Assembly (NCBI GenBank): GCA_030248215.1
Contig: JASANG010000273.1
Span: 137,001-201,000 of the forward strand
Direction of reading: 5' to 3'
DNA: 64,000 nucleotides
DNA from: Enoplolaimus lenunculus
Lineage: Eukaryota > Nematoda > Enoplea > Enoplida > Thoracostomopsidae
Shown: piece after piece, positions 23,210 through 34,485 of the stretch
Layout of the letters: each line of letters starts with the position of its first letter
How positions within the stretch are numbered: the stretch's first letter is position 1
Notes under the pieces: generated by a model
What the model was told of the DNA's origin: nothing
What the model saw: only the letters and a program-made list of their open reading frames with translations
The model's database searches: none
Translations under genes and position numbers: made by a program

Positions 23210-26200
23210 GACATGAATTTAAATAAAATTAACGCAAACGCGAAAAATTCTGAGGGAATGGTGCCGCTATAGTTGTAAAATGCCTTGAGCCGCCCGACGG
23301 CGTCGTAAGACGCAAAAATAATCTAATAGTACAGCGGCTCCTGAAATCTAAAAACTAAATTATTATACGACGCTAAGGTTTGTAAAAATATTGAAAAGCA
23401 AACGGTACACGAGTTCAAATGCGTAACTGAAGGCAATGACTACTGATTGTAGTATTAATACTAAGGCAAAAAGTAGTTGTAAGAAAGTTATCGAATAATT
23501 TAAGCATCTCATTCCCTACAATTAAAGCTCCTAGCTTAATTTCACTGCAATAAACACATTTTCATACAGAACTCAACGCACAATCATACAATACGTTCAA
23601 AAATTCATGCTATACGTTAACCAGATGCGAATCCAGAATTTTCTGAAAGGGTGTGAGCCGTGCGAGACATAATACTGGCGAAACTCGCGAGCGACAAGCC
23701 AAACGTCCATTTTAGTGCTAAATCTTAATACGAAATCTTGATTTTAAGCCCCCACCCCCTTGAAGGGACTAGACCAAAGTGGGCCTTTTGGGATCCGTCA
23801 GTCTTACCAACACAATTGACTCATATATTTCAAAGTGTGGATATTAAAAGCTGAACACGAGCGTAGCCAAGATTTTGAAACGAAATGTTTATGAAAATAA
23901 AAGTTTCGAATGTTGGTTTCTTATGTTACTAAAATTACGTAATAGGCTCAAGAGAAAACCCCCAAAACCAGATGATTGGTTGACTCATAATCGCCCTTGC
24001 CTCTCCCGATCACTTTACTCAAAAAACATCAAAACGTAAACTCAGTAAAACATAACTAGTACCAGAACAACTTCACGTTTGCCCTAAAATCGTGTAAAAC
24101 CATTTTGAAATCGTCTCATTTTATTCATCAAAAAATGAGTAAAAAATATTATTTTTCCGTCAAAATAAATAGCTTTTATTTGTCAATTTTCGACTTCACT
24201 CACTCAATTATGGGTTTCAGGCTCCAAACAGGACCGAAACTTGGAGGGTGCGCCGCATGCATCCCCTATGAACATAATTGAGATTCAGGTTTACATTACA
24301 TTAAAAGAATTTTATGATAGAAACAATTTTCTTTCACCTTCTTGAAATTTTACTAGCTCCTTCTTCTCGAGCAATTCCTGGTTGCGAGGCTGGCTCAAAA
24401 AATAAACTGCGATTTCGGCCCGAATTTGTTGTCATTATCAAAAATGTGTATGTATGTATATATGTATATTTATATATGCCTATATCTGTGTATGTGGGCG
24501 TGTGACCAAGAAAAAAATGTTTTTTTTTCTGGCTTTTACGTCTGCTATAATCGCACCTTTCCAATCTGACAAAATTTGCCCATAACCATCATACACTTTT
24601 GCAAGAGGGGGACACCCAAAGTTTTTTAAAAGCTGCTTAACGTTTGCGGCTCAGATATACGTAACCATTACAATTCGTTTACAGATCTCTTCGACTGTTT
24701 TCGAGCAACCCACTGTTGTCTTACTGTCAGAGCCGAGGCAGTAGTAATCTATTTGAAGCTTACACTGTGTTTTCTAGCCAAATAGGTGAATAATATTGTG
24801 AAGTTACTGCACTAGATCAAAACGCACAATTAAAACAATTAGTGTATCTTAAAATATCGAGAAATTTGCTCAAAATTGTTCAATATTTAAAGTTTCAGTA
24901 CAAACTTAAGTTGAATACAAGGTATATATTTCAAAAACCGTCTATCCAAAGCTTTTACTTGTTGGAGAAATAATACTATATTGAAAGCAAAGGCAGATAT
25001 TAGGTCAATATTACCTGCGTAATCTAACAGTAAGCAATATTCAGTCGAAGCCCCAAAATGTACTATTTCACTAGTAACTATAGCAACGCTAAAAATCATA
25101 TGAAACCTTTGATAAACGTTTTGCCGTAAGCATATCTTACGTACTAGGGGGGCTGTGGTGGAAATTTCCAATTTTGAGGCCGATATATAACAAAATATCT
25201 AAATTTAGGGGCTTAAAACATTAATTATTCATGACCGCTAATTTAGAGGTTAGGATACTTTAAAAAATCTTACTATAACATATACAGCAAGCTATAACAT
25301 TTGTTTAACGAATACCCCAGGTAAAGGTTATATATTTTACGGATAATTTTCCCTTCAAATCTCTATACGTTTGCACTATAACTTTGAGAACCATAACACC
25401 GGAACCGTTGGTCATGCAGTTATAAATTTGGTTGCCGTTAAATTCAACTCGTCGCGATCTATACGATAGGTTACTTTCCATTGAATTCCTAGAATGGTCC
25501 AGATCCCGTACCTTCGCCTAGTCTATGTGCCAAATCTTGAACACCAATTTATCCCAGTTGGTATGTGAGACGTTCAAAAACCATTAATCGTGGACAGGGG
25601 TGTAGCCAGTATTTCATTCCAGGATATAACTTATTCTCTAAAATCCAGCAGGTTATTATTATATTACCTAGAGAAATTCTGAAGACGGGTGGGATTTGAC
25701 ACTGATCCCACGGGTGAGGTTTGACACTGATCCCCCTATGACAGACTACTCTGTTGGAAATAGCACCATTACCCTTTTCCACGGTTCCCACCTGTTGTTG
25801 TTTAGACTGACAAAGTTCTGTAGGTAATATTTTGCTTTGCAGCTATATTTTCCGAATTTGCTTCTCTCAAAATAATAACCCCAACCTCCCTGGTGAGCTA
25901 ATTTAAAATACATAAAGTCCAATTATATATTCATAAGATATATTTTATATATTTAAATATAAATAAATAAATATATATAAATATATACATATATTATATA
26001 TTATACTATATATTATATATATTATATATATATTGTATATAAAACAGACGAGAAAATAAGCCAAATTCTAGAATACATCACAAAAAATAATGATACTGGG
26101 GAGCGTGACGGAGATTTCATTTTTCGATGGGCATAACATCAGGTACCCGTGGAAAACGTGTACCTCTGTGCTCGCGTATACACAGTTAAGAATACGGATA

Positions 26201-26339
26201 ATGACTTCAATCTTTGAGTGCTAGGACTCTTAGTTTTTCTTGGGCAAATTATACTCTTAGGACCTTAAGAAAGGTGCTTTATTTCTGACATAAAACCACA
26301 CTTATTTTTTTCGTTATGAATAAAGTACTTCAAGCAGCA
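23210..26339. other. Gene-free stretch with decayed family N pieces and an AT microsatellite
   Basis: Family N-like starts (GTAGCCAAGATTTTG at 23865, GTAGCCAGTATTTC at 25601) and a GCGAGCGACAAGCC tract at 23690 are scattered in unique sequence. The microsatellite at 25925-26042 is listed separately. No exon is supported. Confidence 0.45.
25925..26042. repeat. AT microsatellite
   Basis: ATATATAA/TATATATT blocks over about 118 bp with almost no G or C. Confidence 0.85.
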
Positions 26340-26519
26340 GACGCGTAGCCAGCTCGGCTTGCTAGGAACGCGGTGTCAAAAATTTTCAGGCGGAGCATAC
26401 TTCACCTTGCTAGGTGGGGCTAAATAGTTTTCAGGAGAAGCATACAATGATTTAGACGGGGACAAAATTTTTGTCAGAAGAGGGCTAAGCCCCCATGGTC
26501 CCCTCTGGCTACAGGTCTG
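26340..26519 (+). mobile_element. Family A MITE with internal duplication
   Basis: GCGTAGCCAGCTCGGCTTGC begins it and CCCCTCTGGCTACAGG ends it. The segment TTGCTAGG...TTTTCAGG...AGCATAC occurs twice, at about 26358-26394 and 26406-26445. A stretch of the interior is therefore duplicated in tandem. Confidence 0.8.
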
Positions 26520-27326
26520 TAAAGTAGGGTACAACATTTTATTAATTATACACTTTGGTTTATATACCGATTCTAGCAATTGCAAGCCAGATGGCTGCTG
26601 ACGTTATTAACATGGCAAAAATAAAAATTCTAAAAAGTTTGAAAATTGTACTAATTTAAAGCTTCAAGTCGCAGCTTTACAACCTCGTAAACTACGTTAA
26701 TTTTCTGACTTCAAATTTTAAAATTAAACATCGATTACAATACGTTTAAACACCAATGTTAACTAAAGGGACCTGTCTACTAAGCCTACACAAAACTATC
26801 GTATGCTTACGCCCAAGCCTAAGCCTAGGATTCCTAGTCTGTAAGTTCGCCAGTCCCTCCTGGCAACACAGTGGGAAGGCCCCTATAAATAGCAAAGGTC
26901 GGTATATGTAAAGTAGCCTCGTGTTATGTGTTAGCAACAATTTTTAAGCAACAGTGGATCGTAATGTTAGAACGACCTGCTAAGCTAAACACGCATTTTC
27001 GCAGTTTTTTGCCGTTCTAAGTAACATGCTCAACTGATATATAGCCAAGATATTCCGGGCTCTCATGGGGGCTCAGCCCCACCTATAAAAATTTTGCCCC
27101 TTCTTGAAAATTTTTAACCTTGCTTATAAGTCAACGATTATCGAAAATCCTAGTTTGCCCCTCCTTCAAAGTGAGCTGAATGCGAGCCCGAGCCATTCTC
27201 AGCAGCATATATATTGAAAATACATTCAATTTTAAGCGATAATTTTACCAGATTACTACCCTGCGATCGAAAAAAAATAAATTAAAAACATAAATAAACA
27301 ACTATTACACAACAAAACCAACTTAC
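26520..27326. other. Presumed intron downstream of exon B
   Basis: Unique sequence with a weak family E tract at 26800-26830 and a decayed family A copy at 27040-27192. No exon found. Confidence 0.4.
27040..27192 (-). mobile_element. Family A MITE, reverse orientation, decayed ends
   Basis: ATAGCCAAGATATTCC, GGGGGCTCAGCCCC, GAAAATTTTTAACCTTGC, TTATAAGTCAACG and TGCCCCTCCTTC occur in family A order. Confidence 0.65.
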
Positions 27327-27328
27327 AT
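27322..27328 (-). other. Splice donor of exon B
   Basis: GATAT|GTAAGT on the minus strand, a near-consensus donor; the open frame stops within the intron at the TAA of GTAAGT. Confidence 0.7.
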
Positions 27329-27827
27329 ATCACACGTTGATCCAGCATTGCCAGCGGTACCCGAACACGACAGACCAGAGCAGCCACTTGCGGCACCAGC
27401 GTGGGAACACGACGGGAGAGCGTGGGAAAATTTTCGTCGACACTCATTACCCGTGGGAAAATCCGCACGACCATCGTAAGCATCGCCAGTGGACGCTTCA
27501 GGCAGACGGTAAAGAAACGATTCACGTCGATCGCGGCGAGATGCGAACGATGACTTGCGTGGTGCAGTGTTTAAAACGGTTGCACCGTGACCGGCGCTCA
27601 AGGTCGCGGATTGTCGACCGGCGTGAGATCGATCCCACTTCGCGACTGAAGCGTTTGGCACCGAGCCAAACCGCACCGCAAGGACTGGGCCGAGGGACGA
27701 TTGTACGCCGGCGGCGGTTTCTGAGCCAGGAGCTGAAAGCTGGTCACCACTTGAGCCATAGGTGGATGCTCCATCTCCACTGCCGATTGGACCCATTGTA
27801 TCTTCGGGTGGTTTTTCAATATCGATG
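27327..27827 (-). CDS. Exon B: 501-nt internal coding exon with a PDE4-type RRESFLYR motif
   Basis: On the minus strand an acceptor (TTATATTTCAG|C) at 27827 opens a continuous frame of 166 codons, and a strong donor (AT|GTAAGT) follows at 27326. The first base completes a split codon and two bases remain at the end, so the exon is phase 2-2. It starts IDIEKPPEDTMGPIGSGDG. The middle is Gly/Ser/Ala-rich and includes APRKSSFASRRDRRESFLYR at 27506-27565; the last third is Cys/Ser/Ala-rich and ends STCD. RRESFLYR equals the PKA phosphorylation motif in UCR1 of PDE4/dunce phosphodiesterases. The usual SDSDYD continuation and the FDVDNG segment are absent, so identity is unproven. Joined to exon A the split codon reads TGC (Cys). 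The exon itself is well supported; its function is not. Confidence 0.75.
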
Positions 27828-27845
27828 CTGAAATATAATCAAAAT
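27827..27845 (-). other. Splice acceptor of exon B
   Basis: Minus-strand TTGATTATATTTCAG precedes CATCGATATTG; a T-rich tract and CAG are present. Confidence 0.7.
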
Positions 27846-28295
27846 TCAACAATAAAAAAATGTTTACTTAATTTTAATAAAGTTGCAGAGCTCTACCGAA
27901 TTCGCTCTGCAGCCAATTGAGCATTGTTTCAGCCGTGGAAACCAATTTTAAGCCAGGGGCGTTCTGTAACTTCACCTGTCTGAAACGCGGTGCTAAAACT
28001 GCATTATACGTGGGCTAAAATGGCTGTATTAGGCTAAGCATCCGCTGGCACCAATTGGCTACGCGCTTGTGTGTCGAACAAAACTTTTTCAACCTTGTGG
28101 AAAAACTGAATGTTTTGAATATGTTTTACAAACTGAGACCGGAGATTAATCGTAATATTCAAAAAGTTTAAACATTTACAGTTCTAAAAAGCGAGCAAAA
28201 CAGAGCATTGATACATAGAAAGCAGCGGTTGAGTTTCTTTGCATAACATTACAGCGTGAAGACCAAGATTTTTCCTAAGGGTAGAACTGTACTTT

Positions 28296-28500
28296 TTGGT
28301 CTATTTTAGCGCCGTCCGGAGCCGTCTGTCGTCGTCCAGCGCTGTCCGATGCCGTGAGTGCCGTCCGGCGTCGTCCAACGCCGTACAACAAAGCACTTTA
28401 ATTTCTAGTCGAAACCGTATAATAAAGAAAAAATATTTTGTCTTGCAGAGGTCTCCAACATCGGACGGCGTTGAGCCGACGGACGTCGTTACACAAGTAT
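28296..28500. mobile_element. Family G-like element with short GCCGTCCGG repeats in inverted arms
   Basis: The left arm has irregular GCCGTCC / GTCGTCC units (28310-28390). The right arm has the inverse, ATCGGACGGCG and GACGGACGTCG (28460-28490). The words match the large array at 30735-31420, so this is a related unexpanded or collapsed copy. Confidence 0.55.
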
Positions 28501-28889
28501 AGCCCCACCCTGAAAACTAGAATATATATAATTGCTAATGCTCTATTTCTTTTCAAAATTCAAAGGAATTGTAATATATTTCAAATTAAAAATATGTATC
28601 CCTATACTAATTTAAGGTGATGCATCTTGCTGAGTTACACTTGTTAATTAAAAATTATTAATATATTATGCTTTCACATAACGTTAAGATATAGTATTGC
28701 AAAAAACGCATCGCAAGCTTGTACATTTTGTACCATACATAAATACTTATGTTGAATACTTTGAGCTAAAAAAATTCTGATTTACATCGGTAGAGCTCAT
28801 AGCATCATTAACTCGTTTTAATATTGGTAGACACAATTTATATTATTAAAACTGGGATGCCTCACATACGTATTTTGGGCAGCGTTCTA

Positions 28890-28980
28890 GCACCGTGGTG
28901 TATTGGTTAAACAATGCCTTCTTTGACGTAGTATGTACATTGTGAAAACGTTTGAAACCCAGCACATTATGAAAATTACA
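28890..28980 (+). repeat. Possible tRNA-derived SINE fragment
   Basis: GTGGTGTATTGGTTAAACAA resembles a tRNA A-box region, and CGTTTGAAACCC about 45 bases later resembles a B box. Stem pairing is poor, so at best this is a decayed SINE head. Confidence 0.3.
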
Positions 28981-29646
28981 CCTTGATGCAACTATGGATG
29001 GCCTAGTTAATTTCGGTACAAAACATCCGGTTCTTACCTAAAATGTACCGATTTCGCAAACCGTTGCCTTCTCGGTTGTGACATAATTTGCAGCATATAA
29101 ATAAATGTACCAAATAAACTAATATAAATTACATAGCTAGAGTTGTTAGATAGTACGATAGAACTTTCATAAGCTACTTCTTGATTCTTAAAATTGAATT
29201 CTCAAAATTAAAAAAAAGAAAATCAAATTAAGTTATTGTTCGTTAGATCTTTAGATAATTTTTTGTAAAAATTTACTTTGTTTCTAGAGCGACAGATGTT
29301 CAAAATTTTTCGTTAATAAGTTTTCAAACAAGCAATTACGTCAAAATTTCGTTTCAAACATCTGTCTTAGAAATTAAAATTACAACCATTAGTACTCTGA
29401 ATCATAAATCTGGTAATAGTGCAAAGTTATAAGCTGGGATAGTTTGATATTCCACGGTTCAAAGCCGCCACAGTTGTATTGGACCTCAACCTCCGTGAGT
29501 TTTTCACCGACCCTGTCATTGAACAAAACCGTAGACCATTTCTGCCAGAACAGGTATCATAAAACGATTATAGTGGCTGAACTTTGAACTCTAAATTATG
29601 GGCATATGACAAGTGAAATTACAGGTAAAAACGGCAAGAACTTAGT

Positions 29647-29810
29647 AGGCCCGTAACCAGTTCGCTTTGCTAGGAAGGCTAAACAATTTTCACGAGGGGT
29701 ATACAAGGTTTTACGACGACTACATTACAAACAGGGTTAAAAATCGAGGGGGATCAAAAACCTTCAAGAGGGCTTAGCCCCCGCTGGCCCCCCTCTGACT
29801 ACGGGCCCGA
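29647..29810 (+). mobile_element. Family A MITE with 8-bp target duplication
   Basis: Begins AGGCCCGTAACCAG and ends GACTACGGGCCCG. Flanked by AACTTAGT (29639-29646) and AACTCAGT (29811-29818), a 7/8 match. Interior words TTTTCACGAGGGG and GAGGGCTTAGCCCCC are typical. Confidence 0.88.
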
Positions 29811-30069
29811 AACTCAGTATATAAACAATTAGATGTAAGTTTGGGTCAGTCAAACTAGGAAATGACCGTACGGAAACATCTTTGATAAGCTGTGTACGCA
29901 GGGGGGATACGGGCCAACCCCGTCTCGTGATCTTGGTGCAAAGGTTTTGAAAACGTTTTCAGTAGGTAAAGCAAGAAGCCACCAATTTGTTTAAAAACAT
30001 AACCAACGGTTCTAAAATCCCAAATTCCCCTGATTTTTAGTAAAAAAGTAATGTTAGAAGTTGTTCCAA

Positions 30070-30160
30070 TCGTTCAAATGGTGTAGTGGAAACATGCTTG
30101 ACTAGAGTTCACGAGGGTCGAGGTTCGATCCCCGGCGTGGTCTTGAACTTTGTACCATTT
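30070..30160 (+). repeat. tRNA-derived SINE head, family 2
   Basis: ATGGTGTAGTGGAAACATGC (A-box region) and GAGGTTCGATCCCCGGCGTG (B box) have tRNA spacing. The same head occurs inverted at 42263-42335 (GTAGTGGTAGCATACTTGAC, GGTTCGATTCCCGGCGTG). The acceptor stem does not pair well, so it is a SINE rather than a functional tRNA. Confidence 0.65.
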
Positions 30161-30389
30161 ACCCCTAAAACCCCACAAAATCTTTTACGTCACCGGTAAT
30201 ATTAAAAGCAAATATATACCCGTTGTAGAAGCTTTCTCATTGGGTATACTTATATTCTTAAATTATACACAATAGCGTTTAATTGCGAGTTTTTCCGTTT
30301 AAATTTCAATATATTTATGGTGTGAAAAATCAAAGACGACAATTCATTAAATTTCGAGACAGCTCGAGACAGATTTTATTAAAGCCAAC

Positions 30390-30570
30390 CCGGTCCCGTA
30401 GGCAAGGGGCCAGGGGGCCTCACCCCCCCCCTGGAAAATTTTTAGCCCCTTTTTAAAAGTCTTAACCCTCTATAAAATTTCCAACCTTGCTTGTAAGTCA
30501 TTGAAAACCCTTCTATGTCCCTGCTCAAAAAATTTTAGCCGCCTTAGCAATGTGAGCTAGCTACGGGCCT
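30390..30570 (-). mobile_element. Family A MITE, reverse orientation, with 8-bp duplication
   Basis: Begins CGGTCCCGTAGGCAAGG and ends GAGCTAGCTACGGGCCT. Flanked by AAGCCAAC (30382) and AAGTCAAC (30571), a 7/8 match. It lies just upstream of the family G array element. Confidence 0.85.
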
Positions 30571-30639
30571 AAGTCAACCGTGGTGGATCGTAATGGAAAT
30601 TTCAAATGCACATGCTTTGTCAGCACTGTTGCGTTCAAA

Positions 30640-31440
30640 CTTTTGCGCTCCAAGGATTGCGCTATACTTGTCGCACGGCGGTACCCATCACCGTTCGTCA
30701 CCTGTGCCCTCCGTCATCCGTATGATACAGTATGGTGACGGACGACGCAGGCCGGACGGTGACGGACGGCGCCAAACAGTGACGAACGGTGACGGATGGC
30801 ACCGTACAGTGATGGACGGTAACGGACAGCGGCGTGCAGTGACGGATGGTGACGGATGGCGCCGTACAGTGACGGACGGCGCCGTACAGTGAACGGACGG
30901 CGCCGTACAGTGAACGGACGGCACCGTACAGTGAACGGACGGCGCCGTACAGTGAACGGACGGCGCCGTACAGTGAACGGACGGCGCCGTACAGGGACGG
31001 ACGGCGCCGTACAGTGAACGGACGGCGCCGTACAGTGTACGGACGGCGCCGTACAGTGAACGGACGGCGCCGTANAGTGAACGGACGGCACCGTACAGTG
31101 AACGGACGGCGCCGTACAGTGAACGGACGGCGCCGTCCGGCGCCGTACTGTGACGGACGGCGCCGTACAGTGACGGACGGCGCCGTACAGTGACGGACGG
31201 CGCCGTACAGTGACGGACGGCGCCGTACAGTGACGGACGGCGCCGTACAGAGACGGACGGCGCCGTACAGTGACGGACGGCGCCGTACAGTGACGGACGG
31301 CGCCGTACAGTGACGGACGGCGCCGTACAGTGACGGACGGCGCCGTACAGTGACGTACGGCTCCGTACAGTGACGGACGGCGCCGTACAGTGACGGACGG
31401 TAACAGACGGCGCAGCACGTCATCAGAAGCATAGCGCTAC
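30640..31440. mobile_element. Family G element hosting an expanded 20/21-bp satellite
   Basis: The left end has GGATTGCGCTATACTTGTCG and the right end has the inverse, GCACGTC, then GAAGCATAGCGCTACCC, bracketing the array. Unexpanded relatives are at 20260 and 60540. The array arose between the inverted ends. Confidence 0.75.
30735..31420. repeat. GC-rich minisatellite, 21-bp units then 20-bp units
   Basis: The unit is CGGCGCCGTACAGTGA(A)CGGA. From about 30872 to 31133 the 21-bp form (GTGAACGGA) repeats about 12 times. From 31141 to about 31400 the 20-bp form (GTGACGGA) repeats about 13 times in exact 60-base register. The left flank (30735-30870) and the last unit are diverged, as expected when unequal exchange homogenises the centre. 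Position 31075 is undetermined. Two long overlapping minus-strand frames here are products of the period, not genes. Confidence 0.95.
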
Positions 31441-33229
31441 CCTTAATTGTTCATTTAAGGCTCACAAGGTTTTGTCCGCCAACCTATCTGAAAAGTATAT
31501 CGAAAATAATGAGTTAAAATTGATAAATACTTAAGTAAATCTTCTGAGAATTGACTTATATTGATTTCAAATTGAGTGTGTTTTATAATTTCCTTAACTA
31601 CCTTAATGGGACACATTACAATAGTTTTTTAACTCTACAGAAAACAAAAATTAAGCCACAAGTTTGTTTGCCCATATTCTCAAATGTATGTAGTATATCG
31701 TCCAGTTAGTGATAAGTCGTGTAAAATTTCAAATTAGCCAATGGAAAGCTTTAAAACTTGGGCACCGTTTGCTGCACCTTGATTGGTTCTACCTGTTGTG
31801 ATCCGGAGTTTGCCAGCCACTTCCGTTCGCTTTATTTAAAACCCCGTTAACAACTGGTGACCACAAGAGTTACACAAATCTATTACAATTCGACACCTGA
31901 CAATTTGTCACTTAACAGTCGTCTAATCCTTAAGTCTAAACCTAAGCATGATGCTAAATTTAATAGCAAGCCTACACCTAAGCTTAAGTGTAATGAGCGA
32001 GATTTCGGATTACAAGTTGTCGGTGGACGAGTTGTCGGGCGACGAATTGTCGTAATGCCGGTAATGCCGAGCTACATACATTTAACAATACGGGTCGTTA
32101 ACACAACCGAAAAGACAACAAAACTCTTCAGCAAAATTTAAATAAATAATTTGACTATAAAATTAGTATTTCAAAAGAACCAGAAGAAAAGGTGCGTTTA
32201 TTTACTAAACGCATTTATGAGCATGCATGCTTGCCGATTGAAACATTTTAAATCACATCCTGATCTTTGAAAACTCAAACCTGCCGTTGCTATGGCAACT
32301 AGTAAGTCATGGTCGCCATCCGGTAGACAAAGAATGGTCACTGGGTACAGCCCCGCTATGTAATTTCCCGACCCCTAGTAAAATATTAATATATGTGTGT
32401 ATATACGTATATATAACATATATGTATATTATATATCAGGGGAGGTTACGGGGGGTGCCGTCGGTCCGCACCCGAAACTTTTCACTAACAATTAAATTTT
32501 TGAACAAATGCAATTTTATTACATGGTTTAAAATATAAAAAATTAAATCTAAAAGCCCACTCCACCCCGAAAAAATCATGAGACCGCCAACTTGGTTCAA
32601 ATCAGTACGCTAAAGCGATAAACCAATAAGCATAAATAGAAAATGTGTAAGGTCTAATACTAAAACATAATTAAACACAGAGAACCAATATTAATGTTAT
32701 GTTGAAGCCTATAATGGTGAAAGTTTTGCTTTCTACCCTGAGCGTAGAAAAAGCGACATGTCATAGGTGCTACACACAGTTGAGAATACATAATAACATA
32801 ATAGCGTGAATAAAAGTCGTCGAATTAAAGGTCTTCTACTACAAACTAGGCTTCAAAACGCTTAAAACCCACATTTCTAAAGGTAATCTATTTAGTAATT
32901 AATGAACAAATGGGTAAACTTTAGTCAAATCATATACTAAGACACAGTGCCAGTAGAAGTTCATTAAGACCGAGCAAAACTTAAATAAGCAATGCTGAGC
33001 CTTGCACACTTTTCCCGACAGGGTTATGTTTAGGGCCAGGCATACTTAATTGAACGATGGGGTTCGTGTGAAGAGGGCGGTTGCACTACCTCGGACTTGA
33101 CCAGGGATACAAAACTTTAGGTATGAAATTTTGGGTATTTCGCGGAGGGAAACTTAACCCCTTCTCACATTGAATTGCCTATAGGCAACTTAGCGCAGTG
33201 TATATACGTTAAATAATATATATCGCACC
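31441..33229. other. Gene-free stretch with family D and an AT tract
   Basis: Unique AT-rich sequence apart from family D (31881-32055) and a short ATATAC microsatellite (32388-32437) followed by a GGGGAGGTTACGGGGGGTGCC patch. No exon recognised. Confidence 0.5.
31881..32055. mobile_element. Family D MITE
   Basis: TTACAATTCGACACCTGAC at the left is answered by GTCGGGCGACGAATTGTCG, then TAA, at the right. The interior holds AAACCTAAGCATGATGC and CCTAAGCTTAAG. Confidence 0.82.
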
Positions 33230-33428
33230 GTGTTGAACAATTGCAACACGTATACATAGTACTAAATCACCACAAGACGTGAGAGCCTCCTCGGGCTCGA
33301 GCGTCAAGCTCCTATAGGTGAGTGGTGATGGTATACGCCTCCCACTTCAGTCACTGGAGTTCGAATCCAAGCGTAAAAGTAGGTCTCATGGAAAATACAA
33401 ATTATTCATGTGAGAAAGGGTTAAGAAT
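33230..33428 (+). repeat. tRNA-derived SINE, family 1
   Basis: GTGTTGAACAATTGC starts a conserved leader with ACAAGACGTGAGAG. A tRNA-like core follows: A box TAGGTGAGTGGTGATGG (about 33315) and B box GGAGTTCGAATCC (33356-33368). The tail ends TATTCATGTGAGAAAGGGTT. Other copies are at 34486 (inverted), 45290 and 55232. The internal promoter lies mid-element, unlike typical SINEs where it is at the 5' end. Confidence 0.75.
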
Positions 33429-33639
33429 ACTAAAGGTATAAAATGTTGCTACATCAGAAATGCAAAATGTTTGGCGAATATATAATGTAATAATACATAA
33501 TGATATTATATAATATTTATATGTTTACATATATTTTGTATACTATTAGTCTGAGGACCTTTGTGAAGTGTGGCACCCGATACCAGGAATAGCGAACAAG
33601 AACGGTTTGTGTAATAATTGAAAAACCCGAAATACCTCA

Positions 33640-33982
33640 GGCGCCGGCGTCCCCCGTCACAATAGAATTTTCTCTCACGGGCACCATGGGTGGGTGGAAA
33701 TTCGGTAAACCAGCGGTACTTGATTGAGCTGGGAGGTTTACAAAGAAGGTAATGCCGCCGCCGTCCCCCGTCACAATAGAATTTTCTCTCACGGGTACCA
33801 TGGGTGGGTGGAAATTCGGTAAACCAGCGGTACTTGGTTGAGCTGGGAGGTTTACAAAGAAGGTAATGCCGCCGCCGTCCCCCGTCACAATAGAATTTTC
33901 TCTCACGGGTACCATGGGTGGGTGGAAATTCGGTAAACAAGCGGTACTTGATTGAGCCGGGAGGTTTACAAAGAAGGTAAAG
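33640..33982. repeat. 114-bp tandem repeat, three copies
   Basis: AATAGAATTTTCTCTCACGG starts at 33661, 33775 and 33889, an exact 114-bp period (38 codons). Copies differ at a handful of bases. Because the period is divisible by three, two minus-strand frames stay open through the array. One frame repeats a unit with KYRWFTEFPP, RERKFYCDGGRRR and CKPP; the other repeats MVPVRENSIVTGDGGG. Minisatellite is the default reading. Confidence 0.88.
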
Positions 33983-34485
33983 CGACATTTATTTCTTTAA
34001 ATTTTTTACAGAAAAAACACATTTAACAGACCTTTAGAATAAGTTTCTGGATTCTAGAAAATCAAAAAATTTCGCGTTCGCCACATTCGCTTGCAATAAA
34101 CCTACATGAGGGTCATTCCGTCCAGAAATTCAAAATTCTAATCAGACTCAGGAGCATACCACCCTAAAGTTACGCGCATAAGTAAAAAAAATCACTTTTG
34201 GAGTAAATAATAATTTAATCTAGAGTTCTTTTGGAGAATAGTATAATTTCTGCCGGGGGCACGCGATAGATAAGCGAAAAACTAGCAATCGAAACGCCAA
34301 ACGCAATTTTATAACTAAATCTTAATACGAAATTTTACTTTTTTACCCTGTAAACGCTTAGACCTGAATACTTTTCAAACTGCTCGGCAAAGGAAATAAA
34401 TGATTATGTTGACACAACAGCTTGCGTATAACTTGACGACCCCAAATAACGGTGGACGAATTAAAATAGTCAAACTTTGTAGCAA
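33983..34485. other. Gene-free stretch
   Basis: A GCACGCGATAGATAAGCG to CTAAATCTTAATACGAAAT segment (34258-34335) also occurs near 23690 and 59730, so it is a decayed dispersed repeat. No gene. Confidence 0.45.

Larger units (their letters stand above)
27846..30069. other. Intronic or intergenic sequence between exon candidates A and B
   Basis: Mostly unique AT-rich sequence. It contains a family G-like GC-rich patch (28296-28500), a possible tRNA-like segment (28890-28980) and a family A MITE (29647-29810). Confidence 0.45.

Noticed and set aside
27337-27831. Plus-strand frame of 164 codons opposite exon B
   Set aside because: The minus-strand frame has a proper acceptor and donor and a recognisable motif; the plus-strand frame is its GC-rich shadow.
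30698-31432. Two overlapping minus-strand frames of about 240 codons with repeated VRRRPSLYGAV / VHCTAPS motifs
   Set aside because: They exist only because 20- and 21-bp tandem units lack stops in these frames; the sequence is a minisatellite.
33230-33428. Possible genuine tRNA gene at the B box
   Set aside because: The tRNA-like core is embedded in a leader and tail shared with three other copies, which marks a SINE.
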